The notes: generated by a model not told the origin, from the letters alone. A stretch of 64,000 bases of DNA from an uncultured bacterium (GCA_905214795.1 CAJMNM010000005.1:62001-126000), one strand, 5' to 3'. Positions 26,112 to 35,711 are shown, counted from the stretch's first letter. Numbers and translations: made by a program.

Positions 26112-28211
26112 TTATGCTTTTGTATTGTCATTCTCTTGAGATTCCTTTTCGTGGTTGGGGGCTGATTGCTCTCCTTGATTGTCCTGAGGATTGTTTTGTG
26201 ATTCCGGAGTCTCAGACTGTATGTCATCATGGACGGCCTTTTTGTCTTCAGAGGATTCCGGTTGAGATGTTATCGCAGGAGTATCCTCATCTGCTTCGCC
26301 GGTATTTTCATTAAGACTGAGCAACTCTTCTGTACGGCTGGTCCATGGACGTTTGCCGAATATCTTTTCTACATCTTCAGCAAAAATAACTTCGCGCTCA
26401 ACCAACATCTGTGCAAGTTGTGCATGTCCTTCCTTATGTTCGGTCAGCAGTTGCTTTGCACGTTCATATTGTTCGTTAATCATTTTTTTGACTGCTTTGT
26501 CGATGACCTGCGCAGTGTTATCTGAATATGGCTTGTTGAAGCTGTATTCTTCGTTGCTGTAGTAGCATAGATTAGGTAACTCGTCACTCATACCCAGATA
26601 GGCAATCATACCGTATGCTTGTTTAGTGACACGTTCCAAGTCGTTGAGTGCACCTGATGAGATATGGCCGGTAAATAATTCTTCTGCGGCGCGGCCTCCT
26701 AATGTGGCGCACATTTCGTCCAACATTTGCTCTTTGGTTGTAATCTGACGCTCTTCCGGTAAATACCATGCTGCGCCAAGTGCTCTTCCGCGCGGAACAA
26801 TTGTAACCTTAATAAGCGGATTGGCATATTGGAGGAACCATGAAATAGTTGCGTGTCCGGCTTCATGTAAGGCTATTGTTTTCTTTTCTTCAGTTGTCAT
26901 GACTTTGGTTTTCTTCTCCAATCCGCCTACGATACGGTCTACTGCGTTAAGAAAATCGTCTTTACCAACTGATTTTTTACCATGTCGAGCAGCAATCAAT
27001 GCAGCTTCGTTGCAAACATTGGCAATATCGGCGCCAGAGAATCCGGGTGTTTGACGTGCCAATAAGTCGACATCAACACTGTCGTCGATCTTAACCGGGC
27101 GTAAATGGACCTTGAACACTTCTTTGCGCTCATTCAAGTCTGGTAGGTCAACGTGAATCTGGCGGTCGAAACGTCCTGCACGAAGTAATGCTTTATCCAG
27201 AATATCTACGCGGTTTGTGGCTGCTAAAATGATAACACCACTGTTGGTGCCGAAACCGTCCATTTCTGTCAACAGTTGGTTTAATGTGTTCTCGCGTTCA
27301 TCGTTACCGCCCATAGACGGATTCTTTCCGCGGGCACGTCCAACAGCGTCAATCTCGTCGATAAAGATGATACAAGGTGCTTTTTCTTTAGCTTGACGGA
27401 ATAAGTCACGTACACGACTTGCACCTACACCTACAAACATTTCAACAAAATCGGATCCGGACATGGAGAAGAACGGTACATTGGCTTCACCAGCTACTGC
27501 TTTAGCCAATAATGTCTTTCCGGTTCCCGGAGGACCTACCAAAAGGGCGCCTTTGGGGATTTTTCCACCAAGGTCAGTAAATTTCTTTGGGCTTTTCAAA
27601 AATTCTACGATTTCCTGAACTTCCTGTTTAGCGCTAGCTTGTCCTGCAACATCTTTGAATGTCACCTTGATGTCAGAGCCTTTTTCTATCAGTTTGGCTT
27701 TGCTTTTACCTACATTGAAGACATTGCCACCTGCAGAACTGCCGCCGCCCATTCTTCTCATGATAAAAATCCAAATGGCGAAAATGATGATAAAAGGCAA
27801 GAAGTTCCAGAAAATATTTTTCATTAAATCGTTGCTACGTTCATAACTCAAATCGCCTGTAAATTGGTTAGCAGTTTGAGCTGACTCAATAAACTCTTCC
27901 AACTTGTCATTGGAGGGATATTCAACTTGCACATAGGGGGTGCTTCCCATTTTGGATACTCCTCCGTTAAATACGTCGCGGATGTGTTCTGGCTTGACAA
28001 ACATAATCAGTGAGCCTTCATCTTTATTCGCAACAATTTTGCTGGCATATCCACTTGTGACATATTTTTTAAATTGAGTGTAAGTGACAGATTTGCTTGC
28101 ACTGGTGTCTGTTCCTGTAAAGAACAGATAAAGCAGTACCACAACAATGATACCGTAAATCCACGACATATTGAATCGTGGCATTTTATTTTTGTTTTCG
28201 TTTCCGTTCAT
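26112..28211 (-). CDS. ftsH: ATP-dependent zinc metalloprotease FtsH
   Basis: A 699-residue hexameric membrane protease for quality control of membrane and short-lived proteins. Transmembrane helices are at about 15-32 and 135-151 with a periplasmic domain between them. The AAA module has Walker A GPPGTGKT (226-233), Walker B IIFIDEID (about 281-288) and an arginine-finger region. The zinc site is HEAGH at 449-453. The C-terminal tail (about 645-699) is acidic, rich in Glu, Ser, Asn and Gln and probably disordered. It lies between rsfS and cdsA and is probably co-transcribed with both. Confidence 0.97.
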   Translation of the reverse strand: MNGNENKNKMPRFNMSWIYGIIVVVLLYLFFTGTDTSASKSVTYTQFKKYVTSGYASKIVANKDEGSLIMFVKPEHIRDVFNGGVSKMGSTPYVQVEYPSNDKLEEFIESAQTANQFTGDLSYERSNDLMKNIFWNFLPFIIIFAIWIFIMRRMGGGSSAGGNVFNVGKSKAKLIEKGSDIKVTFKDVAGQASAKQEVQEIVEFLKSPKKFTDLGGKIPKGALLVGPPGTGKTLLAKAVAGEANVPFFSMSGSDFVEMFVGVGASRVRDLFRQAKEKAPCIIFIDEIDAVGRARGKNPSMGGNDERENTLNQLLTEMDGFGTNSGVIILAATNRVDILDKALLRAGRFDRQIHVDLPDLNERKEVFKVHLRPVKIDDSVDVDLLARQTPGFSGADIANVCNEAALIAARHGKKSVGKDDFLNAVDRIVGGLEKKTKVMTTEEKKTIALHEAGHATISWFLQYANPLIKVTIVPRGRALGAAWYLPEERQITTKEQMLDEMCATLGGRAAEELFTGHISSGALNDLERVTKQAYGMIAYLGMSDELPNLCYYSNEEYSFNKPYSDNTAQVIDKAVKKMINEQYERAKQLLTEHKEGHAQLAQMLVEREVIFAEDVEKIFGKRPWTSRTEELLSLNENTGEADEDTPAITSQPESSEDKKAVHDDIQSETPESQNNPQDNQGEQSAPNHEKESQENDNTKA

Positions 28212-28232
28212 AATTTTACTTTGGGCTTCTTC

Positions 28233-28592
28233 TTAATCAATGTCTTCTAAATAAGTCAGCTTCGCGTCTTCCCACAAGTGTTCCAAATCGTAAAAGTCGT
28301 GCGGCTCCGGAAGAAATACATGCACAATTATGTTACCATAATCCATAGCTACCCATTCAGCATTTTGTAATCCGTCAATGGCGCTTGGTTTGATCTGTGC
28401 TTTCTTTCTTGTAAATTCTTCAATAGAATCTACGATTGCTGCCACATGTGTAGGAGAGTTTCCTTGGCATATAATGAAATATTGACAGATTGTGTCGCCA
28501 ATGTTTTGTAAATCAGCAGTGACTATTTGTTTTCCTTTTTTCTCTTGAATGCCGTCAATGATGGCGTTAATTAATAGTTGTGTTTCGTCCAT
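28233..28592 (-). CDS. rsfS: Ribosome silencing factor RsfS
   Basis: A 119-residue RsfS/Iojap (DUF143) protein. It binds L14 of the large subunit and blocks subunit joining when nutrients are scarce. The family core is visible as DYFIICQGNS-like (here QYFIICQGNSPTHVAAI) and NAEWVAMDYGNIIVHVF near the C-terminus. It is the first gene of the unit with ftsH and cdsA, 21 bases ahead of ftsH. A TATCTTTG box on the minus strand (28630-28623) is the likely -10-like element. Confidence 0.93.
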   Translation of the reverse strand: MDETQLLINAIIDGIQEKKGKQIVTADLQNIGDTICQYFIICQGNSPTHVAAIVDSIEEFTRKKAQIKPSAIDGLQNAEWVAMDYGNIIVHVFLPEPHDFYDLEHLWEDAKLTYLEDID

Positions 28593-28851
28593 TCTTTAAT
28601 TTAAACATATATAAATAATGGACAAAGATAGTACATTATATGTAACATACGTCATTTATATCCCTAAAAAACATCTTATATTTTGAGTTTTTTAGATAAA
28701 TGCTACATGTTTTTTGTGACATTTGATGAGCTTTGATGTTCAAGATTGGAAATGAAGCTGATTTTCTTGCGTTTTTTAGTATTAAATAGACATGTCTATT
28801 AAGATTAAAAATAAAAAAATACCATTTAAGTGATAAAAAAGGTCTGAAAAA
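28593..28851. other. AT-rich spacer between rsfS and the tRNA-Gln promoter
   Basis: Apart from the rsfS -10-like box (28623-28630), I see no gene, hairpin or repeat in these bases. Confidence 0.5.
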
Positions 28852-28882
28852 TTTGCTGGTTCAGAAAAAGTCGCTACCTTTG
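28852..28882 (+). promoter_or_regulatory. Promoter of the tRNA-Gln gene
   Basis: TTTG at 28852-28855, a 19-base spacer and TACCTTTG at 28875-28882 match the Bacteroidota housekeeping consensus exactly. The tRNA begins 17 bases after the second box. It served as the internal reference for other promoter calls in this window. Confidence 0.85.
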
Positions 28883-28899
28883 CAGTCGAAATGAGACAT

Positions 28900-28970
28900 T
28901 GGGCTATGGTGTAATGGTAACACAACAGATTCTGGTCCTGTTTTTCTTGGTTCGAATCCAGGTAGCCCAA
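28900..28970 (+). tRNA. tRNA-Gln (anticodon CUG)
   Basis: A 71-base cloverleaf: acceptor TGGGCTA/TAGCCCA, D-arm GTGT/ACAC, anticodon stem ACAGA/CCTGT, loop TTCTGGT giving anticodon CTG, four-base variable loop, T-arm CTTGG-TTCGAAT-CCAGG, discriminator A. CCA is not encoded. The weak U1-A72 pair is typical of tRNA-Gln. Pair 31-39 at the top of the anticodon stem is A-C instead of a Watson-Crick pair. It has a consensus promoter and its own terminator. Confidence 0.93.
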
Positions 28971-28975
28971 CACAA

Positions 28976-29013
28976 AAAGAGAATTCCGGTGGAAAGGAGT
29001 TCTCTTTTTTTTT
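28976..29013 (+). terminator. Terminator of the tRNA-Gln transcript
   Basis: AGAGAA (28978-28983) pairs with TTCTCT (29000-29005), with additional imperfect inner pairing (TTCC/GGA), followed by a run of T residues to about 29013. It begins within 10 bases of the tRNA 3' end. Confidence 0.8.
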
Positions 29014-29120
29014 ATACTGTTTTCATTATAAAGAATCTGGGTGACATTTTATTTATAATGAGGTGTAAGTTGTTGTGTGCTATTAGAGATTACAGATTGT
29101 TTTTATTGAAAACCGAGAAA

Positions 29121-29172
29121 TAAAAAACTGTATCAAGCATTTATAAACATGTGTTTTGTAGCTTGATACAGT
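29121..29172. terminator. Terminator after the DUF349 gene
   Basis: Twelve-base perfect arms ACTGTATCAAGC (29127-29138) and GCTTGATACAGT (29161-29172). On the minus strand the stem is followed by TTTTTATTT; on the plus strand by TTTATAT. It lies 46 bases beyond the stop of the DUF349 gene and may act in both directions. Confidence 0.8.
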
Positions 29173-29217
29173 TTTATATATGTATAATGAAAATTCAATT
29201 ATCTATTGTGACGATGG

Positions 29218-31026
29218 TTAGGCTTGTTTCGCAATTTCCTCTTCAATAGCTTTGATTTTCTCACCGAGCAGATTGAGTTCGTCTTTCAGCTTCTCTACTT
29301 TTTTATTCATCTCGTTTACCAGACTGTTTCCTTTCTTTGAATTGGAGGTTAGGAATCCGAGATTGTTTTCGTATGTTTTGATTTCGTTACGCATGTTTTC
29401 GTAGGCTCTGAGAAGTCTGTCTCGTTCTCTGTTAAGTGTGTTGCCACCTTCTTGAACATTGTTTTTAAGATTGTTCTTAAAGTTGTCAAGATGCTTACGC
29501 GCAGCACTGATGTTGAGAGCTTTATATAGTTTGTCAACAGCTTCGTGATAAGCTTTATAGATTTTGTCTTTTTCTTTAAACGGAACAAAACCTACCTCGT
29601 TCCACTCTTTCATGAGTGCTTTGAGTGTTTCTGCTTTATTTTCGTCGTCAGCGTCAAGAAGTACATTCAATTTTTCGATAATTGAATTTTTCTTCTCTAA
29701 ATTGTCATGTTCTTCTGTACGTTGAGTGGCGTTAACCTTATTTTTCTGTTCAAAGAAATAGTCGCATGCTCCCACAAAACGCTTCCATAGGCTTTCTGAA
29801 TACTTTTTAGGTACAGCGCCAATGTTCTTCCATTCTTTTTGTAAATCACGCAACTTGTCGGCAGTTGCACGCCATTCTGTGCTGTCTTTTAAAGCTTCTG
29901 CTTTTTCACACAGTGCTGTTTTTAAGGCCAGATTCTTAGCTTGGTCTTCTTTAAGTGTTTTGAAAAATTCAGCTTTAGCGGTGAAGAATTTGTCGCATGC
30001 ATTACGGAAACGTTCGAATATCTTTACGTTCATTTTCTGCGGAGCAAATCCGATAGTCCGCCATTCTGTTTGTGCATCAAGAATTTCTTTTGTAGAAGAT
30101 TCCCATTCAGAAATACTTTTGATGTTTTCGGGCAGTATAGCTTCAATCTTTTCACAAAGAGCTGTTTTCTTGGACAGATTTTCTTCTTCTTGAGCTTTTA
30201 TAGCTTCGAAATGTTGCTGATGACGTTTGTTGACGACTGTAGATGCAGCTTTAAATCGTGCCCATATTTCGTCGCGAAGTTCTTTGGCAACCGGTCCTGT
30301 TTCTTTGAATTCCTGATGCAAAGACTGCAATTGTTGGAAAGCAGAGATAACATCATCTTCTTCAGCTAGCTTTTCTGCAGCTTCGCAAAGATGTGTCTTT
30401 ATTTCCAGATTCTTTTTGAAATCGTATTCGCGGAATTCATTATTCAGCTTTAATTGATCGTAATATTGTTCAACATAAAGCTGATAAGTTTTCCATAATT
30501 CGTTGGCACGTGTAGCCGGAACAAGGGTAATTTCCTTCCATTGGTTTTGAAGCTCTTTAAATTCTTTATATCCTTGATTGGCTTCTTCCGGTGTATTGCT
30601 GAGTGCCTTTATCTTTTCCAGTATTTCAAGCTTCTTTTGAAGATTTTCTTCTTTTATGCGTTCTTGTTCAGCTAAAGCTTCTGCTTTTTTCTGCTTGATG
30701 GTATTCATGGCTGTTTTGAATTCATCCTCAAGCACATTTGGTGCAGGCAGAAAATCTTCTGGTTTTCCACCGTTTTCGATGAAGGCAGTTCTTGCTGCGT
30801 TGACTTCTGTTTTATGTATTTTGTAAAATACTTGTTTAAGTGTATCTAACTCTTGCTTTTCTGCAAGTTTATCTGATTGAGCAAGTTCTTTAAGTCGTGC
30901 TATTACTTCTTCTTGGGTTTGTGGAACGGAAATAGTCACCTGATCAGTAGTGTTTTCAATGATTTGATCCTGTTTTTGTTCCTCTTGTCCTGTTCCTTCC
31001 AAGGAAAGGTTGTCTTGAACGTCCAT
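29218..31026 (-). CDS. DUF349 repeat protein
   Basis: A 602-residue, very charged and mostly helical protein built from about five tandem DUF349 units (each with a W...L..EW...G.VP / LW.RF.GACD pattern, for example ELQNQWKEITLVP, DAQTEWRTIGFAP and DLQKEWKNIGAVP), flanked by acidic N-terminal and coiled-coil C-terminal segments. No enzymatic motif is visible. DUF349 proteins are widespread in Bacteroidota and Actinobacteria with no settled role; a structural or nucleic-acid-related scaffold is possible. It stands alone, with its own terminator. Confidence 0.85.
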   Translation of the reverse strand: MDVQDNLSLEGTGQEEQKQDQIIENTTDQVTISVPQTQEEVIARLKELAQSDKLAEKQELDTLKQVFYKIHKTEVNAARTAFIENGGKPEDFLPAPNVLEDEFKTAMNTIKQKKAEALAEQERIKEENLQKKLEILEKIKALSNTPEEANQGYKEFKELQNQWKEITLVPATRANELWKTYQLYVEQYYDQLKLNNEFREYDFKKNLEIKTHLCEAAEKLAEEDDVISAFQQLQSLHQEFKETGPVAKELRDEIWARFKAASTVVNKRHQQHFEAIKAQEEENLSKKTALCEKIEAILPENIKSISEWESSTKEILDAQTEWRTIGFAPQKMNVKIFERFRNACDKFFTAKAEFFKTLKEDQAKNLALKTALCEKAEALKDSTEWRATADKLRDLQKEWKNIGAVPKKYSESLWKRFVGACDYFFEQKNKVNATQRTEEHDNLEKKNSIIEKLNVLLDADDENKAETLKALMKEWNEVGFVPFKEKDKIYKAYHEAVDKLYKALNISAARKHLDNFKNNLKNNVQEGGNTLNRERDRLLRAYENMRNEIKTYENNLGFLTSNSKKGNSLVNEMNKKVEKLKDELNLLGEKIKAIEEEIAKQA

Positions 31027-31139
31027 GGTTTATTCTTGTTTTTATGAATTTTTCGTGTTATTAAATCATTTGGTTCGCAAAATAACTATAAAAATATCTT
31101 CTAACCTAAAGAAAATTGTTATTTTTTTATTTTATGGCA

Positions 31140-32066
31140 TTAAATCCATGATTTTCTTTTAAAATACCAAACGAAAAGTGCGGTTACACCAATGGTGAGC
31201 ACTAATGCAAGTGGAAAACCCCAGGCTGAATCTTCCATGCCGTTAATGAGGTTCATTCCGAAAAGGCTGGCTACTAATGTCGGGAACATAAGTATAATGG
31301 ATATTGAAGTCAACATTTTCATGACACTGCTTACGTTGTTGTTGATGATGTTGGCGTAAGTATCCATTGTTGATTCCAAAATGTTTGTGTAGATATTAGT
31401 CGTTTCGCGAGCCTGGCTCATCTCAATATTGACGTCTTCAATCAAATCTGCATCCAATTCGTCGACAGGAAGTTTAAATTTCAACTTGGACAGGAGTGTT
31501 TCGTTGCCACGGATGGATGTTATGAAGTAGGTTAGACTGTCTTGTAAACGTGAAAGACTGATGAGGTCTTGGTTATTGACGTTGCGGTCTAAATGTTGTT
31601 TAGCCTTTTCTATTAATGCATTAATCTGTTTAAGGCGTTTAAGGTACCATACTGCAGAAGAAAGAAAAAGTCGAAATACCATATCAACAGAGTCTGTGAA
31701 ACCTTGTCCGCGTTTCTGCTGATAGCTGACAAAGTCTATCATCATATTTGTTTCAAAATAACAGACTGTAATACAGATTTCCTTATTGAGGATAATACCT
31801 AATGGGATGGTCGTATACGGGGTGCGTGACCGCACTTCTTTTACATAAGGAATACGAAGAATGATAAGAATCCATCCGTCGTCAAACTCATAACGGGCGC
31901 GCTCGTCGGTATCGGCGATGTCCATTAGAAAATAGTCTGGGATGTGGAGCGTATTTTCGAGATAGTCGATGTCATTGTCGTTAGGGCATGTAACTTGTAC
32001 CCAGCAATTCGGCTCCCAATTTTCAAGTGTGCGTAGTCCGCGGTTTGTGTTCCAGTAAGTTCGCAT
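31140..32066 (-). CDS. CorA-family divalent metal transporter
   Basis: A 308-residue inner-membrane channel of the CorA (MIT) family. A long cytoplasmic funnel domain is followed by two transmembrane helices near the C-terminus. The selectivity motif GMN sits at about residue 270, preceded by SLF, and the basic tail KRKSW ends the protein. Substrate is usually Mg2+, sometimes Co2+ or Ni2+. An ATG exists at 32081, but GGAGG (32080-32076 on the minus strand) lies ideally ahead of the ATG at 32066 (MRTYWNTNRG), so I use that. A TACTTTTG box on the minus strand (32195-32188) is the likely -10-like element. Confidence 0.9.
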   Translation of the reverse strand: MRTYWNTNRGLRTLENWEPNCWVQVTCPNDNDIDYLENTLHIPDYFLMDIADTDERARYEFDDGWILIILRIPYVKEVRSRTPYTTIPLGIILNKEICITVCYFETNMMIDFVSYQQKRGQGFTDSVDMVFRLFLSSAVWYLKRLKQINALIEKAKQHLDRNVNNQDLISLSRLQDSLTYFITSIRGNETLLSKLKFKLPVDELDADLIEDVNIEMSQARETTNIYTNILESTMDTYANIINNNVSSVMKMLTSISIILMFPTLVASLFGMNLINGMEDSAWGFPLALVLTIGVTALFVWYFKRKSWI

Positions 32067-32262
32067 GAATAAATCCTCCAAAATTAGTTTGACGGAGGCT
32101 CTTAAATTGCGAACCTCAGTCTTTACAAAATCATATTTTCCGCGTAATAATCGTCCATTTTGATTAACACTCTATTTTATTGCAGTGCAAAAGTACAAAA
32201 AGATTTTAAAAAAACTATTTTTTTGAACCTCTTTTGTGGTTACATCTGCTTAATTTTAATTT

Positions 32263-33087
32263 TTATGCGATTTCCTGTGCCACTGCATTTGTGAGCGAAA
32301 TGAATTCAGCAACAGAAAGTTGTTCGGGGCGTTTACTGAATATAGCTGCAGAGAGAAATGCTGAGTGGTCATGAATTGTTAAACCGTTTTGAAGAGCCTT
32401 CTGGTCTGCCAAAGCAAGAACAGGACGGATAGAATTGCGTAAAACCTTGCGCCGTTGGTTGAATGTTGTTTTTACAATTTGTTTGAAAAGTTTTTCGTCA
32501 CATCCTAAATCAATGGTGTTGTTACGTGTCATACGAATAACTGCGCTTTTGACTTTGGGAGGTGGATTGAAGACATTTTCATTCACTGTGAACAGATATT
32601 CTACATTGTACCACGCTTGAATAAGTACGCTGAGAATGCCATAGGTTTTGTTGCCGGGAGCTGCGGCTATGCGTTCTGCAACTTCTTTTTGTATCATGCC
32701 GGTACAACACGGAATGAGTGATTTATAATCAAGCATTTTAAAGAAAATCTGACTTGAAATGTTATAAGGATAATTACCGGTCAACACAAATTGTTTGTTG
32801 TCAAATGTGTGTTCAAGGTGCATTTTCAGGAAGTCATCCTCAATAATATGTTCTTCAAGTTCTGGAAAATTGTCACGAAGATAAGCGACAGATTCAAAAT
32901 CTATTTCAACGACTTTAAGAGGACGTTGTTTTTTTATAAGAAACTGTGTCATGACTCCCATACCCGGTCCGACTTCAAGTATAGGAAGTTCCGGGCATGC
33001 GTCTACGGTGTCGGCTATGTCTTGCGCAATTTTCAAATCTTTTAAAAAATGCTGTCCAAGAAACTTTTTAGGCTTGACTGACTTCAT
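32263..33087 (-). CDS. ksgA: 16S rRNA dimethyladenosine transferase KsgA
   Basis: A 274-residue SAM-dependent enzyme that dimethylates A1518 and A1519 of 16S rRNA late in 30S assembly. It has the family opening KKFLGQHFLKD, SAM motif EVGPGMGVMT and catalytic NYPYNIS, with the C-terminal helical domain of normal size. It is divergent from the flippase-like gene. Its -10-like TATCTTTG (minus strand, 33123-33116) lies five bases from the plus-strand box of that neighbour. Confidence 0.97.
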   Translation of the reverse strand: MKSVKPKKFLGQHFLKDLKIAQDIADTVDACPELPILEVGPGMGVMTQFLIKKQRPLKVVEIDFESVAYLRDNFPELEEHIIEDDFLKMHLEHTFDNKQFVLTGNYPYNISSQIFFKMLDYKSLIPCCTGMIQKEVAERIAAAPGNKTYGILSVLIQAWYNVEYLFTVNENVFNPPPKVKSAVIRMTRNNTIDLGCDEKLFKQIVKTTFNQRRKVLRNSIRPVLALADQKALQNGLTIHDHSAFLSAAIFSKRPEQLSVAEFISLTNAVAQEIA

Positions 33088-33137
33088 TCTTGCTTTTTTG
33101 TACTACTTTTGCATACAAAGATAAAGAAAAAACTAAC

Positions 33138-34151
33138 GTGAAACGCATAGACACATCAAAGATTATATCAAACCTTCTGAAAATAGTGTTGCCCATATTA
33201 GCATCCGGACTTATATTGTGGTGGATGTATCGTGATTTTGATTGGGAAGAACTAGAACGTGCTTTGAGTCGTGATATGAATTGGACCTGGATGTGGATTT
33301 CAATGCCGTTTGGTGTTATTGCTCAGGTCCTCAGAGCCCTGCGCTGGCGTCAGTCTTTAGAACCATTGGGCGAACGGCCACGGATTCATACTTGTATTAA
33401 TGCTATCTTCATGTCATATGCTTCCAGTCTGCTAATACCTCGGGTTGGCGAAGTGTTGCGTTGCGGACTTTTGCGACGATATGATAACGTGCCGTTTACT
33501 AAGGCTTTGGGGACAGTCGTTACGGAACGGATTGTTGATTCCTTACTTATGATTGTAATAGCTGTCGTGACTGTATTTCTTCAAATAAAAATTTTTATGG
33601 TGTTCATGACGCAAACGGGAATGGGAATTGATGACTTGACCGGACGTTTTACCGTTGCAGGTATTTGGGTAACAGTAGCTTCATGTCTTGCCATAATTAT
33701 ATTGATGGCGTTTTTGGCGCGTAAGTTAGCTTTGTTTGATAGAACAAAAAATCTATTCAAAAATATAATGGATGGTATTTTTTCTTTGAGGAATATTCAT
33801 AATATACCTCTTTATATTATTTATTCTTTAGGTATTTGGGTGGCTTATTTCTTGCATTTCTATCTGACTTTTTATAGTTTTGCCTTTACGGAGAATTTGG
33901 GCGTGATGGTTGCGCTCGTTGCTTTTGTGGTAGGAAGCTTTGCAGTATTAGTTCCTACTCCTAACGGTGCTGGTCCTTGGCATTTTGCAGTAAAAACCAT
34001 ATTATTGTTGTATGGCGTTGGAGCTTCACAAGGAGTTATGTATGTTTTGGTTGTTCATACATTACAGACATTACTCGTTTTGTTGCTTGGTCTGTATGCA
34101 TTATTTGCCTTTTTCCAGACAAAACCTGTTACAGGGAATTTAAATGAGTAG
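33138..34151 (+). CDS. Flippase-like membrane protein (lysylphosphatidylglycerol synthase TM family)
   Basis: A 337-residue integral membrane protein with about eight hydrophobic segments. It contains the family marks of the UPF0104/MprF-like transmembrane domain: RALRWRQSLEPLG, SYASSLLIPRVGEVLRCGLLRR and TVVTERIVDS. Such domains move lipids or lipid-linked precursors; there is no catalytic synthase domain here, so a flippase or accessory role is inferred. The frame opens at 33090, but a TACTTTTG box at 33104-33111 would lie inside it. I therefore start at the GTG at 33138 (VKRIDTSKI). It is followed by pepD after 22 bases. Confidence 0.8.
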   Translation: MKRIDTSKIISNLLKIVLPILASGLILWWMYRDFDWEELERALSRDMNWTWMWISMPFGVIAQVLRALRWRQSLEPLGERPRIHTCINAIFMSYASSLLIPRVGEVLRCGLLRRYDNVPFTKALGTVVTERIVDSLLMIVIAVVTVFLQIKIFMVFMTQTGMGIDDLTGRFTVAGIWVTVASCLAIIILMAFLARKLALFDRTKNLFKNIMDGIFSLRNIHNIPLYIIYSLGIWVAYFLHFYLTFYSFAFTENLGVMVALVAFVVGSFAVLVPTPNGAGPWHFAVKTILLLYGVGASQGVMYVLVVHTLQTLLVLLLGLYALFAFFQTKPVTGNLNE

Positions 34152-34173
34152 TTAATTATAAAAAGAAACAATT

Positions 34174-35634
34174 ATGTGCGAAATCAAACATTTGGAGCCT
34201 CAGATCGTATGGAATAATTTTTATCGTCTGACTCAGGTTCCACGTCCGTCTGGACATTTGGAAAAAGTTCAGCAATTCCTTTTGGATTGGGCAGTAGAAA
34301 AAGGCGTAGAAGCTTTTAAAGATGGCGGAGGAAATATTGTAATGAAGAAAGGTGCAACTCCGGGTAAAGAAAATTGCAAGACGGTTGTATTGCAGGCGCA
34401 TATGGATATGGTTCCTCAAAAAGTGAAGGATAGTAATCATGATTTTGAGAAAGATCCTATTCAGGCTTATGTAGATGGTGAATGGGTTAAGGCCAAAGGG
34501 ACAACATTGGGTTCTGATGACGGTATAGGTGTAGCTTCTATAATGGCTATATTTGAAGATGATACATTAGAACATGGACCATTGGAAGCATTGATAACAG
34601 CAGATGAAGAAACTTGTATGTATGGTGTGAACAATTTATCTGCCGAGACTTTGAGTGGCGACATCCTGTTGAATATAGATAATGAGACAATGGGAGAGTT
34701 TGTTGTAGGAAGCGCCGGTGGCGTAAATGTTACTGCTACGATGGAATATAAGTCTGTTGAGGTTGAAGCAGGTGATGTTGCATATAAATTTGCTGTAAAA
34801 GGATTGCGTGGCGGGCATTCAGGTTTGGAAATATCAGAGAATCGTGCCAATGCAAATAAGTTGATGGCAAGAATCCTGAATGTGGCTATTGCTCGCTATG
34901 AGGCCCGTTTATGTTCATGGTATGGCGGTAATATGCGTAATGCGATTCCTCGTGAATGTGAAGCTGTTGTTACTGTTCCTGCCGATGATGCAACGGATCT
35001 GAAAGAGCTCGCAGATTATTTCCAAGAGGTGTTTGCTGAAGAATTTAGAGGAGTAGAACAGCAAGTGACAGTTTCTGTTGAGCCTGTTGCGTGTCCGGTA
35101 GAGCAAGTTCCTGAAGAAATACAGGATAATTTAGTGGATGCGCTAGTGGCATGTCATGATGGTGTGTTGCGTAATATTCCTTCTATGCCTCATATTGTAG
35201 AGACGTCCTCAAATCTGGCGGTTGTAAGCATTGACGCAACAAAAGCAGAAATTCTTATCTTGGCTAGAAGTTCAAGCGAGACCATGATGGATTATATTTC
35301 GGTGATGCTAGAGAGCGTATTTAATATGGCTGGTATGAAAGTGACCTTCAGTGGACAGTATGGTGCATGGCAGCCGAATTTTGATTCGCCGATTACAGCT
35401 CAAATGGTTGACATTTACAAAAAACTGTTTAATGAAGACGCTGTAGTGCAGGTTGTTCATGCCGGCTTGGAGTGCAGTTTGATTGGTGAGGTTTATCCTA
35501 AAATGGATTTGGTAAGTTTTGGTCCAACTTTGCGTTCTCCTCATACTCCCGATGAACGTTGCAATATTCCTTCTGTAGCTAAATTCTGGATTTTCTTAAG
35601 AGAACTAATTCAGCAGATTCCGGTAAAAGATTAA
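34174..35634 (+). CDS. pepD: Aminoacyl-histidine dipeptidase PepD (M20)
   Basis: A 486-residue zinc dipeptidase of family M20C that splits Xaa-His dipeptides such as carnosine and other unblocked dipeptides. Metal-site motifs visible are VLQAHMDMVPQ, LGSDDGIGVA (bridging Asp), TADEETCMYG (catalytic and metal Glu) and a C-terminal HAGLECSLIG. The usual dimerisation domain is inserted around residues 190-380. It probably acts in the cytoplasm on imported peptides. It is downstream of the flippase-like gene and ends at a clear terminator. Confidence 0.94.
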   Translation: MCEIKHLEPQIVWNNFYRLTQVPRPSGHLEKVQQFLLDWAVEKGVEAFKDGGGNIVMKKGATPGKENCKTVVLQAHMDMVPQKVKDSNHDFEKDPIQAYVDGEWVKAKGTTLGSDDGIGVASIMAIFEDDTLEHGPLEALITADEETCMYGVNNLSAETLSGDILLNIDNETMGEFVVGSAGGVNVTATMEYKSVEVEAGDVAYKFAVKGLRGGHSGLEISENRANANKLMARILNVAIARYEARLCSWYGGNMRNAIPRECEAVVTVPADDATDLKELADYFQEVFAEEFRGVEQQVTVSVEPVACPVEQVPEEIQDNLVDALVACHDGVLRNIPSMPHIVETSSNLAVVSIDATKAEILILARSSSETMMDYISVMLESVFNMAGMKVTFSGQYGAWQPNFDSPITAQMVDIYKKLFNEDAVVQVVHAGLECSLIGEVYPKMDLVSFGPTLRSPHTPDERCNIPSVAKFWIFLRELIQQIPVKD

Positions 35635-35670
35635 ACGTAGACAACAAGAAGTTTATGAAATAAAATGGAA

Positions 35671-35711
35671 AAGAGGGTACGCGTTGATATATTTGCGTAT
35701 CCTCTTTTTTA
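35671..35711 (+). terminator. Terminator after pepD
   Basis: Arms AAGAGGGTACGC (35671-35682) and GCGTATCCTCTT (35695-35706) pair with one G-U, followed by TTTT. It separates pepD from the reductase cluster. Confidence 0.82.
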
